Shown in pieces: positions 16,278-23,436 of a DNA stretch of 40,922 nucleotides. This stretch comes from DASUKL01 sp036278755. Lineage in GTDB: Bacteria > Chloroflexota > Limnocylindria > Limnocylindrales > CSP1-4. Within the stretch, counting starts at the first letter, position 1. The number at the start of each line of letters is the position of its first letter. The stretch covers positions 1-40,922 of the forward strand of contig DASUKL010000133.1 in assembly GCA_036278755.1 (NCBI GenBank). Direction: 5' to 3'. A program made the translations under genes and the position numbers. The notes under the pieces were generated by a model, which saw nothing but the letters and a program-made list of their open reading frames with translations, had not been told where the DNA came from and searched no databases.

Positions 16278-16777
16278 TCGGGGCTGAGGTCGGCGGCGGG
16301 TTCGGCGTTCTGCCGCACCGCATGACGTGCGGCGCAGCGGCCCGACGTGCGGCGCACCGGCTCGACGTGCGCCTTACCGACCTAGGCACCTGCACCTGCG
16401 GCCTGACCTCACCCAGGACGTGCGATCAGTCCCCGTCGCCCAGGGCCCGCGATCACTACCAGTGTTGAAACCCACCACTGACCACGCACGATCCATGGCT
16501 CAGACAGCATGCTGAGCCCCCCATCCCGCACGGTCGCCTCAGATCTCAGCACTCCCAGGAATATCCCAAACCGTCGAGCGCCGTAGGGCGAGGGCGGAGG
16601 CGGGGCGAGGCTGGGGCGGGGGCGGCGGTCGGGCGCCGTGTGGCGAGCGCGGAGCCGCAGGCGAGCGCCCGAGCCGTGGTCGAGCGTGCATGCCACCATG
16701 GAATGCCGGAGCCAGCTGACGACCACGGCACGGAGCGTGCAGGCACGGTCGAGCGCGGGTTGATCCGCAGCGATGCG
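16278..16777. other. Intergenic region: 20-bp repeats and a G-rich tract
   Basis: No supported gene is present. GACGTGCGGCGCA-type words start at 16324, 16344 and 16364, a period of exactly 20. From 16586 to 16622 the plus strand carries four runs of three or more guanines separated by at most seven bases, a canonical potential G-quadruplex. The frame of the next gene is open back to 16640, so part of this stretch could be coding if that start were used. Confidence 0.6.
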
Positions 16778-17647
16778 ATGCCTGATATCCCTATCGGCGT
16801 GCCACGCCAGTCACTCGTCGCCAGGTCCATCGGCGCCACCATCGCGCACACGATCGGGGAGAGCCGTCGGGCGATCGGCTGGTCGCAGCGCGAGCTAGCG
16901 GCCAAGGTCGGCTGCGCGCAGAGTTCGATCTCCAAGCTGGAGCGCCAGCGGGGCGACTGCACGCTCGCCCTCCTCGGTCGGACGTTCGACCAGCTCGGCG
17001 TCCGAGCTCGGCTGGTGGTCGACCTGCCCATGGTGGTCGGCTCACGGCGGGACCGGGACGCTGCGCATGCACGGTGCGTCGGCGCCGCCCGAAGGTACCT
17101 CGAACGCCACAGGTGGCTCGTCGCCACCGAGGTCGAGATCATCGATGGCCGGTGGCACGGCTGGATCGACCTGCTCGCCTTCCATCCCGGCACGCGAGTC
17201 CTTCTGGTCATCGAGGTCAAGACGCAGCTCACGGACATCGGCGCACTGGAGCGGCAGATCGGCTGGTACGAACGAGCGGCCTGGGCTGCGGCGCGCCGGC
17301 GCGGTTGGCGTCCGGACGCCGTTCGGGCCGCGGTGCTGCTCCTCGATAGCGCCGAGAACCACGTGACGTTGCGCGACCAGCGAACGACGCTCCAGGCCTC
17401 CTATCCCATCCGCGCCGATCGGTTGAACGAGCTCGTCGAACACGGTCGACTGGCCGGCGACCATTGGCCCGCCCGAGCCCGGGCCCTGGCCTCCGTGGAT
17501 CCCGCCTCGCGGCGGCGAGCGTGGCTGAAGCGGACGCCCCTCGACGGACGAGTCCCGGACGCGCCGTACCTTGATTACGCCGACTTCGTCCGGCGCACCT
17601 CGCAGGCACGGCGGCCCATCCGCCAACCGTCGTCTCCCCTGATTTGA
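16778..17647 (+). CDS. XRE-type helix-turn-helix protein fused to a PD-(D/E)XK-like domain
   Basis: The 289-residue protein combines two parts. Residues 18-83 are an XRE/Cro helix-turn-helix (GWSQRELAAKVGCAQSSISK, then LERQRGDCTLALLGRTFDQL). Residues 100-220 look like a restriction-endonuclease-like core with D131 (GWIDLLAFHP) and E146-x-K148 (LLVIEVKTQ), and E118 as a further acidic residue. That spacing matches a PD-(D/E)XK nuclease site, but nuclease activity is inference. Start choice is uncertain: ATG 16778 is the last one before the HTH, and upstream ATG or GTG codons back to 16640 are open. The gene stands alone between gene-poor regions and seems less biased to GC-ending codons than its neighbours, which suggests horizontal acquisition. 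Confidence 0.72.
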   Translation: MPDIPIGVPRQSLVARSIGATIAHTIGESRRAIGWSQRELAAKVGCAQSSISKLERQRGDCTLALLGRTFDQLGVRARLVVDLPMVVGSRRDRDAAHARCVGAARRYLERHRWLVATEVEIIDGRWHGWIDLLAFHPGTRVLLVIEVKTQLTDIGALERQIGWYERAAWAAARRRGWRPDAVRAAVLLLDSAENHVTLRDQRTTLQASYPIRADRLNELVEHGRLAGDHWPARARALASVDPASRRRAWLKRTPLDGRVPDAPYLDYADFVRRTSQARRPIRQPSSPLI

Positions 17648-17796
17648 TCACCCGGAGTGCTCAAGGTGTCGGCTGACCGTGCAGGAAGGCGTGCCCAGCA
17701 TGCACGTGGGGCACACGGTCCTGCACGCCCATCACCACATCCGATGACCAGGAGTGATCAGACCGGGCCTACGGACCCGGGCCCAGGGCCCGGAGA

Positions 17797-17898
17797 GGCC
17801 GCGGCGTCACCGGTCGGGCCGCTGTGCGGGGGCCGCGGCGTCATCGGCCAGGCCGCTGTGCGGTGGCCGCGGCGTCATCGGCCGGGCCGCTGTGCCAC
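17797..17898 (+). repeat. Three 34-bp tandem repeats running into a promoter
   Basis: Copies at 17797-17830, 17831-17864 and 17865-17898 each begin GGCCGCGGCGTCA and end GGCCGCTGTG plus a variable tail, with only a few differences. The tail of the third copy merges with the CACGAT -10 element at 17896-17901. Proximal copies could modulate the DUF2236 gene. Confidence 0.88.
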
Positions 17899-17901
17899 GA
17901 T
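17896..17901 (+). promoter_or_regulatory. Variant -10 CACGAT of the DUF2236 gene
   Basis: CACGAT differs from TACGAT only at its first base and ends exactly 6 nt before the ATG at 17908, matching the leaderless geometry. It is formed at the end of the third 34-bp repeat. Confidence 0.45.
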
Positions 17902-17907
17902 CGGGGC

Positions 17908-18783
17908 ATGGCGAGCGGTCCGCGCCCCGACCCCGTGCTCGGCTTCTACCGTCCCGGGAGCCAGATGTGGCGCATCAACCGTGAGGCCGTGCTCCTCGCT
18001 GCCGGACCAGCCGCGCTCCTCCTCCAGCTTGCCCACCCCCTCGTGGCCGAGGGCGTGGCGCACCACAGCGCCTTCGAGACCGACCCCGCCGGTCGGCTGC
18101 GGCGCACGCTGCGGACCACGCTGGCCCTCGTCTTCGGCGACGGGCAAGCCGCCGAGCAAGCCGTCCGCCGCCTCAACTCCGTCCATGCCGGGGTGCGCGG
18201 CGACGTCGAGGACCACGACGCCCACGAGGCCACCGGCGCCGACGCCTACCGAGCCATGGATCCCGAGCTCCTGCTGTGGGTCCAGGCCACGCTCATCCAC
18301 ACCAGCGTCGTGGCCTACGAGCGCTGGGTCGGCCCCATCGGTCCGGCCGAGCGCGACGCCTTCTGGGCCGAAGCGCGCGCCGTGGGTGTCCGACTCGGCA
18401 TCCCACTGACCTTCAGCCCGCCCGACTGGCCGGCGTTCGAGGCCTATTGGGACGGGATGCTGGCCCGCGGCGGACCGATCCGCATCACGCCCACCGCGCA
18501 GCGCCTGGGCCGGGTGGTCGTGGGCTCGCCGCTGCCGTTCCTGCCCTCGCCCCTCGTGGCCCCGCTCATGTCGCCCTCGCTGAGCCTCCTGCCGGCTCGG
18601 GTGCGAGACGAGTACGGCTTCGCCTGGGGGAGGGGTCGGCAGACCGTCGCCGCAGGACTCGACGCCGCACTCCGCCTCTGGGTCAGGGCCCTGCCCCGTT
18701 CCTGGCGTTCGATGCCCCAGGCCCGCGCCGCGGACCACCGCGCCGCCGACGCCCGTGCCCGAGACCGAGCCCCAGCCTCCTAG
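17908..18783 (+). CDS. DUF2236 / MpaB-type oxygenase family protein
   Basis: The 291-residue protein matches the DUF2236 family, which includes the rubber oxygenase Lcp and fungal MpaB-type oxygenases. These are mostly helical heme proteins. Visible family words are LLQLAHPLVAEGVAHHSAF near residue 40, RRTLRTTLALVFGD, and ELLLWVQATLIHTSVVAYER, where histidines and an arginine line the heme pocket. The substrate is unknown. The ATG at 17908 is supported by the variant -10 element. The stop codon lies in the first of three 26-bp direct repeats that continue into the convergent FAD gene. Confidence 0.82.
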   Translation: MASGPRPDPVLGFYRPGSQMWRINREAVLLAAGPAALLLQLAHPLVAEGVAHHSAFETDPAGRLRRTLRTTLALVFGDGQAAEQAVRRLNSVHAGVRGDVEDHDAHEATGADAYRAMDPELLLWVQATLIHTSVVAYERWVGPIGPAERDAFWAEARAVGVRLGIPLTFSPPDWPAFEAYWDGMLARGGPIRITPTAQRLGRVVVGSPLPFLPSPLVAPLMSPSLSLLPARVRDEYGFAWGRGRQTVAAGLDAALRLWVRALPRSWRSMPQARAADHRAADARARDRAPAS

Positions 18784-18862
18784 GTCCGCCTGCGGCCGAG
18801 ATCGAGCCCCGGCCTCTTACGTCAGCCGAGGGATCCGAGATCGAGCCCCGGCTTCGTACGTC
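18761..18862. repeat. Triple 26-bp direct repeat spanning two convergent gene ends
   Basis: GAGACCGAGCCCCAGCCTCC (18761) recurs as GAGATCGAGCCCCGGCCTCT (18798) and GAGATCGAGCCCCGGCTTCG (18837), each followed by TAxGTC; the spacings are 37 and 39. Copy 1 encodes the C-terminus and TAG stop of the DUF2236 gene. Copy 2 holds the stop of the FAD gene (TTA at 18817-18819). Copy 3 encodes the last residues of the FAD gene, where the stop triplet of copy 2 reads as a tyrosine codon instead. Confidence 0.85.
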
Positions 18863-20211
18863 AACCGGGCCGCCAGCCGCTCCGCCAGGGCGATCGAGTA
18901 GTTCTGGCCGCGGTCGTGGGGGTAGACCTGGAACATGTTGGCCAGGGAGAGGCCCGCCAGCGGCGTGGCGAAGGGCGGGATGTGCTGCCGATAGTCGGTC
19001 GTCACGATGGGCTGGGCGAAGGGCGCGGCGAAGGCCCAGCTCTCGACGATCCGCTCGGGCCCGAAGTCGGGGGCCAGGCGGGTCAGGGCCGCCGCGGCCT
19101 CGGCCACCAGGTCGTCCTTGAGGCGGCTGAAGATCGGGTCATCCATGGGTCGGTAGTTGCCCAGGTAGACGAGGTGGCGGCCGCCGTACTCGGCCGGCGG
19201 GCGGAGGTTCGTGTGCTCCACGAGGGCCATGAAGGGATAGCCGGGATCGTTGACGTTGAGCCAGTAGATGTCGCCGGTCAGGGGTCGGTCGAGGGCCAGG
19301 ATGAGGCAGTGGGCGCCGTAGGCGCGCCCCCAGTCGTAGCGCGCCCGCCAGCCGTCGGGCAGCGCCGGGACGAGCCGCGCCGTGAGCCGCGTGGGGAGCG
19401 TGGAGACGACCCGTGCGAAGCCCGATGACGAACCGTCTGTCAGCCGGACGACGAAGCCCGACGACCCGCCACCGTCCGCGCTCGAGCCCGAGCCACCCGC
19501 GGAGCCGGCCACCGAAGCCCCACCAGCGGGCTCGACGCGTTCCACCGCCGTCCCGAAGCGCAGCTCCCCGCCGGCCGCCTCGACGGCCTTGGCCAGGGCC
19601 GCGTAGACCTGCTGGAATCCCCCCCGCAGGTAGCCCAGCTCCGGGGTCCGATCGTGGACCCGGGCCCAGAACCAGGGCAGGGCGATCTCCGGCGCCGCCG
19701 CCCCGAACTTCCCCTCGAGCAGCGGTCCCCAGACGACCCGTTCGGCGGCCGAGCCCATCCAGCGACGGATCCAGGCCTGGGCCGTGCGGCCCTCCAGGGG
19801 TGACGGTCGCGGCAGGGCCCGCAGCCCGGCTAGGACGACGCCCATGCGCAGCCGGTCGGGCAGCGGCAGCGGGCCGAAGCGCAGCAGGGAAAGCGGCGAA
19901 TCGAGCTGCCAGCGGCGCCCGTCACGCAGGGTGGCGGTGATCGGTCGGTGCCACTTCAGCTCGTCGCCCAGGCCTAGCTCCTCGATGAGGGCGATGGCCT
20001 GCCGGTCGGAGCGGAAGAGGTGGTGGTAGAACTTCTCCAGCCAGATCCCGGGAGCCACCTCGAAGCCGGCCGCCAGCCCGCCCGGCAGCGGTTCGCGCTC
20101 GAAGACCGTCACCGATCGGCCGGCCTGGGCCAGCCGGAGGGCGACGGTCAGGCCCAGGGCGCCGGCGCCCAGGACGGCATCCCGCCCAGCCGCGGAGGGG
20201 TCGACTGTCAC
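18817..20211 (-). CDS. NAD(P)/FAD-dependent oxidoreductase of the amine-oxidase/desaturase type
   Basis: The 464-residue protein has a dinucleotide-binding N-terminus (AVLGAGALGLTVALRLAQAG, then VFEREPLPGGLAAGF). A characteristic WLEKFYHHLFRSDRQ segment follows, seen in FAD oxidoreductases related to protoporphyrinogen oxidase, phytoene desaturase and HpnE. The substrate is not clear. Around residues 240-258 there is a glycine/serine insertion (SAGGSGSSADGGGSSG) in a loop. The GTG start at 20211 follows a CATACT element 7 nt upstream. The C-terminus is encoded within a tandem duplication. It is divergent from the second fabF across 89 bases. Confidence 0.8.
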   Translation of the reverse strand: MTVDPSAAGRDAVLGAGALGLTVALRLAQAGRSVTVFEREPLPGGLAAGFEVAPGIWLEKFYHHLFRSDRQAIALIEELGLGDELKWHRPITATLRDGRRWQLDSPLSLLRFGPLPLPDRLRMGVVLAGLRALPRPSPLEGRTAQAWIRRWMGSAAERVVWGPLLEGKFGAAAPEIALPWFWARVHDRTPELGYLRGGFQQVYAALAKAVEAAGGELRFGTAVERVEPAGGASVAGSAGGSGSSADGGGSSGFVVRLTDGSSSGFARVVSTLPTRLTARLVPALPDGWRARYDWGRAYGAHCLILALDRPLTGDIYWLNVNDPGYPFMALVEHTNLRPPAEYGGRHLVYLGNYRPMDDPIFSRLKDDLVAEAAAALTRLAPDFGPERIVESWAFAAPFAQPIVTTDYRQHIPPFATPLAGLSLANMFQVYPHDRGQNYSIALAERLAARLTYEAGARSRIPRLT

Positions 20212-20218
20212 GTGCGGG

Positions 20219-20224
20219 AGTATG
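20219..20224 (-). promoter_or_regulatory. Variant -10 CATACT of the FAD oxidoreductase gene
   Basis: On the minus strand CATACT is followed by 7 bases and the GTG at 20211. It keeps the key A and final T of the hexamer; the transcript start would fall at or one base before the start codon. Confidence 0.4.
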
Positions 20225-20259
20225 GCGCCCGCGTCTGGAGCCCGCCCGCCCCGGGCTGC

Positions 20260-20265
20260 TACGAT
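20260..20265 (+). promoter_or_regulatory. -10 element TACGAT of the second fabF
   Basis: TACGAT lies 35 bases before the GTG at 20301 and predicts a start near 20272, hence a leader of about 29 nt. That leader has an AGGAGA ribosome binding site at 20286-20291, which supports GTG 20301 as the start. Confidence 0.55.
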
Positions 20266-20300
20266 CGGGACCGATCCCCGGCCACCAGGAGAGCCCGCCC

Positions 20301-21572
20301 GTGCCTGAACAGGATCTCGCCCATCGCGCCGTCATCACCGGCCTCGGCGCGGTCACGCCCATCGGCAATGACCACCCCACGTTCTGGAAGAACCTCGTGG
20401 CCGGAGTCAACGGCGGCGGGCCCATCACCTCCTTCGACGCCAGCGCCTTCGAGGTCCGCATCGCGGCCGAGGTCAAGGACTTCGATCCCACCGTGGGCAT
20501 GGACCCCAAGATGGCCCGCCGCATGAGCCGGTTCATCCACTTCGGGATGGCCGCCGGGACCGAGGCGGTGCGCGACAGTGGGCTCGACTTCGCGGCCCTC
20601 GATCAGGACGCCCGCGACCGGGCCGCCGTGGCCGTCAACACCGGCGGCGGGGGGATCGAACAGATCATCGACGGCACCCACGTCCTGGAGACGAAGGGCC
20701 CCAACCGGGTCAGCCCCTTCGCCATCCCGGCCCTCTCCGGCTCGATGGCTGCCTGCCTCCTGTCCATGGAATACGGCATCACCGGCCCGGTCATCACCCA
20801 GGTCGCGGCCTGCGCCAGCTCGGTCATCGCCTTCCACGACGCCCTCCGCCTCATCCAGCGCGGCGAGGTCGACATCGTCCTGACCGGCGGGACGGAGGCG
20901 CCCCTGCTGCCGGTGGCCTTCGCCGCTTTGGGCAACATGGGCGCGCTCTCCAAGCGCAACGACGACCCCCAGCACGCCTCGCGGCCGTTCGACCGCGACC
21001 GGGATGGATTCCTCTATGGCGAGGGGGCGGGGGTCATGGTCGTCGAGTCGGCGGAGCACGCCCTGGCCCGCGGGGCGACCATCCAGGCCGAGATCCTGGG
21101 GGCGGCCATGACCTCCGACGCCTACCACCTCTCGGCCCCCGAGCCCAGCGGCCGCTCCGAGGCGCGGGCCATGACCAAGGCCTTGCGCGACGCAGGCGTG
21201 GCCCCCGACGAGGTCGACTACATCGTGGCCCACGGGACTTCGACGCCGCTCAACGACGGCAACGAGTCACGGGCCATCAAGCAGGCCTTCGGCGCCGCGG
21301 CCCACAAGGTCGCCATCAGCTCCCCGAAATCGATGGTCGGCCATCTCCTGGGGGCGGCGGGGGCGATCAGCGCCCTGGCCGCCATCGGGGCCATCCGTGA
21401 GGGCGTCATCGCGCCCACGATGAACCTCGAGCATCCCGACGTCGAGGACGACTGCGACCTGGACTACGTGCCCCAGCAGGCCCGCCAGGCCAAGGTCGAC
21501 ACGGCCATGATCAACGGCTTCGGCTTCGGCGGCCAGAACGCGGTGGCCGTCTTCCGCCGCTTCGAGGTCTAG
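20301..21572 (+). CDS. fabF: Beta-ketoacyl-ACP synthase II (second copy)
   Basis: The 423-residue condensing enzyme has the full triad: C171 in AACASSVIAFHDA, H311 in VAHGTSTPLND and H348 in KSMVGHLLGAAG. It is only moderately similar to the copy at 15012: the nucleophile context is ACASS rather than ACSTG, and many loops differ. It is therefore an older paralogue, not a recent duplicate. The two may differ in acyl-chain preference, or one may serve a special lipid; this is inference. It stands alone, divergent from the FAD oxidoreductase and convergent with panB. Confidence 0.92.
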   Translation: MPEQDLAHRAVITGLGAVTPIGNDHPTFWKNLVAGVNGGGPITSFDASAFEVRIAAEVKDFDPTVGMDPKMARRMSRFIHFGMAAGTEAVRDSGLDFAALDQDARDRAAVAVNTGGGGIEQIIDGTHVLETKGPNRVSPFAIPALSGSMAACLLSMEYGITGPVITQVAACASSVIAFHDALRLIQRGEVDIVLTGGTEAPLLPVAFAALGNMGALSKRNDDPQHASRPFDRDRDGFLYGEGAGVMVVESAEHALARGATIQAEILGAAMTSDAYHLSAPEPSGRSEARAMTKALRDAGVAPDEVDYIVAHGTSTPLNDGNESRAIKQAFGAAAHKVAISSPKSMVGHLLGAAGAISALAAIGAIREGVIAPTMNLEHPDVEDDCDLDYVPQQARQAKVDTAMINGFGFGGQNAVAVFRRFEV

Positions 21573-21595
21573 CCCGGTCCCTGCCCCCGGCGACC

Positions 21596-21645
21596 GAGGG
21601 CGGTTTTCCGCCCTCCGGCGACCGAGGGCGGTTCTCCGCCCCCTC
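21596..21645. terminator. Tandem hairpins between convergent fabF and panB
   Basis: GAGGGCGG-TTTT-CCGCCCTC (21596-21615) is a perfect 8-bp stem with a four-base loop. A second copy 28 bases on, GAGGGCGG-TTCT-CCGCCCCCTC (21624-21645), keeps a six- to seven-pair stem. Stems of this kind between convergent genes act as bidirectional terminators; no long U-tract follows either hairpin. Confidence 0.6.
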
Positions 21646-21660
21646 GCAGCCCGGGGCGGC

Positions 21661-22578
21661 TCAGGCCCAGTCGTCGAGGGCGTTGGCCGGCGTCGCGCCG
21701 GGGCCGCCGACGAAGCGTTCCAGCTCCTCGGCCGGCATGGCATAGGTGTGTCGCGCCTCCGGGAAGGCGCCGCTCCGCACATCCGCGGCGTAGGCCTCGA
21801 GGGCCCGCTTGATCTCCGGCCCCAGGTCGGCATAGCGCTTCACGAAGCGGGCCACGCGGCCGTCGTAGAGCCCCAGCAGGTCGTGCCAGACGAGGACCTG
21901 GCCGTCGCAGTCAGGCCCCGCCCCGATGCCGATGGTGGGGATCGTCACGATCTCGGTCAGCCGCGCCGCGACCGGGGCCGGGACGGCCTCCAGGACGATG
22001 GCGAAACAGCCCGCGGCCTCGAGGGCCCGGGCATCGACGAGCAGCTGTCGGGCGCGCGCCGCGGTCCGTCCCTGGGCCCGGAAGCCGCCCAGCATCGTGG
22101 CCGACTGGGGCGTCAGGCCGAGGTGGCCCATGACCGGGATGCCGGCCTCCACGATGGCCCGGGCCCGATCGACCATGGCCCCGCCGCCTTCGAGCTTGAC
22201 CCCGTCGACGCCCGCCTCCTTGACCATCCGGATGGCGTTGCCCACGGCCTCGGCGTCCGAGACCTGGAACGAGCCGAAGGGCAGGTCGCCGACGACCAGC
22301 GGCCGGCGCGCCCCACGGGCCGCGGCCCGGCCCAGGACGAGCATCTCCTCCATGGTCGCCGGCACGGTCGAGTCGAGGCCCAGCATGACCATGGCCGCCG
22401 AGTCGCCAACGAGCACAAGGTCGACCCCGGCCTGATCGGCCAGCCGTGCGCTGGGGGCGTCGTAGGCGGTGACGCAGACCGCCTTACGGCCCTCGCGTTT
22501 GAAGGCCATGAAGTCGGTCAGGCTGAGCTTGGCCGGAGCGCCGGGCTCGGGCGGGGGAAGGTGGGATCGGGTCGTCAT
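21661..22578 (-). CDS. panB: 3-methyl-2-oxobutanoate hydroxymethyltransferase
   Basis: PanB adds a one-carbon unit from methylene-tetrahydrofolate to 2-ketoisovalerate, giving ketopantoate. The 305-residue protein shows the family words VCVTAYDAPSARLADQAGVD, LVLVGDSAAMVMLGLDST, VVGDLPFGSFQ and GIGAGPDCDGQVLVWHDLLG. These carry the metal-binding aspartates and the catalytic glutamate region. Length is slightly above the usual 265-280 because of N- and C-terminal tails. Its ATG overlaps the panC stop (ATGA), so panC and panB form one transcript. Confidence 0.95.
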   Translation of the reverse strand: MTTRSHLPPPEPGAPAKLSLTDFMAFKREGRKAVCVTAYDAPSARLADQAGVDLVLVGDSAAMVMLGLDSTVPATMEEMLVLGRAAARGARRPLVVGDLPFGSFQVSDAEAVGNAIRMVKEAGVDGVKLEGGGAMVDRARAIVEAGIPVMGHLGLTPQSATMLGGFRAQGRTAARARQLLVDARALEAAGCFAIVLEAVPAPVAARLTEIVTIPTIGIGAGPDCDGQVLVWHDLLGLYDGRVARFVKRYADLGPEIKRALEAYAADVRSGAFPEARHTYAMPAEELERFVGGPGATPANALDDWA

Positions 22579-23387
22579 GTCAGCGCCTCCGTGAGCAGCA
22601 TATTGTCGATCAGACGCGTCCGTCCAGCCCGCACCGCCGCGGCCAGGGTGGGGCCGTCGAAGTCGGCCAAGGCGACGTAGTCGACCGCCAGCCCCACAGC
22701 TGCATCGAGGATGGTCCGCGCCGCCGCGACCGGATCCGCGCCCTGCCGCTGCGCGGCCAGGCCCGCCTCCAGGGCCCGCGGGAGGGCCAGGGCCTGCTGG
22801 CGCTCCTCCGGGCTGAGGTAGGTGTTGCGCGACGAGAGGGCCAGGCCGTCCGGGTCGCGGACCGTGGGCCCCACCCGCAGCTCCAGGGGCAGGTCGAGGT
22901 CGCGCACCATGCGCCGCAGGACCGCCACCTGCTGGGCGTCCTTGCGGCCGAAGTAGGCCCGCCGGGGCTGGACGATGGAGAAGAGCTTGAGGCAGACGGT
23001 GGCCACGCCCCGGAAGTGGCCGGGCCGTGCGGCGCCCTCGAGGATCGCCCCCAGCTCCCCCACCTCGACCCAGGTGGAGAAGCCGGGCGGGTACATCTCC
23101 TCGGCCGACGGCACGAAGAGGAGCGCGACGCCCTCGGCCTCGGCCAGGGCCGCGTCCCGGGCCTCGTCGCGCGGGTAGTGGGCCAGGTCCTCGCCCGGAC
23201 CGAACTGGCTCGGGTTCACGAAGAGGCTGACCACGACCCGCTCGTTCTCCGCCCGCGCCGCCCGGATGAGGGAGACGTGGCCGTCGTGGAAGGCGCCCAT
23301 GGTCGGGACGAGGCCCACGCCGCGATCGCCCCAGGAGCCCCGCACCTCGCGCAAGCCGGCGATGGTGCGCACGATCTCCAGGCTCAC
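22575..23387 (-). CDS. panC: Pantothenate synthetase
   Basis: PanC joins pantoate and beta-alanine with ATP, the last step to pantothenate. The 270-residue enzyme has the nucleotidyltransferase HIGH-like word TMGAFHDGHVSLIRAA, then VVSLFVNPSQFGPGEDL, YFGRKDAQQVAVLRRMVRDL and SSRNTYLSPEER. The start is a GTG at 23387. The nearest -10 candidate (TAGACT, 23423-23418) would give a leader of about 24 nt. panD and panE are not in the window; ilvD at 8223 provides the ketoisovalerate used by the partner PanB. Confidence 0.95.
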   Translation of the reverse strand: MSLEIVRTIAGLREVRGSWGDRGVGLVPTMGAFHDGHVSLIRAARAENERVVVSLFVNPSQFGPGEDLAHYPRDEARDAALAEAEGVALLFVPSAEEMYPPGFSTWVEVGELGAILEGAARPGHFRGVATVCLKLFSIVQPRRAYFGRKDAQQVAVLRRMVRDLDLPLELRVGPTVRDPDGLALSSRNTYLSPEERQQALALPRALEAGLAAQRQGADPVAAARTILDAAVGLAVDYVALADFDGPTLAAAVRAGRTRLIDNMLLTEALT

Positions 23388-23417
23388 GGCGCGAGGCGGA
23401 CGTCCATCGTGGGCCCG

Positions 23418-23430
23418 AGTCTAGTAGCCT
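23418..23430. promoter_or_regulatory. Back-to-back -10 elements for panC (minus) and the Ca2+/H+ exchanger (plus)
   Basis: TAGACT on the minus strand (23423-23418) and TAGCCT on the plus strand (23425-23430) are separated by one base. The plus hexamer ends exactly 6 nt before ATG 23437 (leaderless). The minus one predicts a start near 23411 with a short leader for panC. Polymerase binding to one must exclude the other. Confidence 0.55.
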
Positions 23431-23436
23431 GCTCCG

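Noticed and set aside
16640..16777. Extension of the XRE/nuclease-like protein to an ATG at 16640
   Set aside because: The extra 46 residues are low-complexity, overlap the end of the G-rich tract and have no helix-turn-helix similarity. The choice remains open but is less likely.
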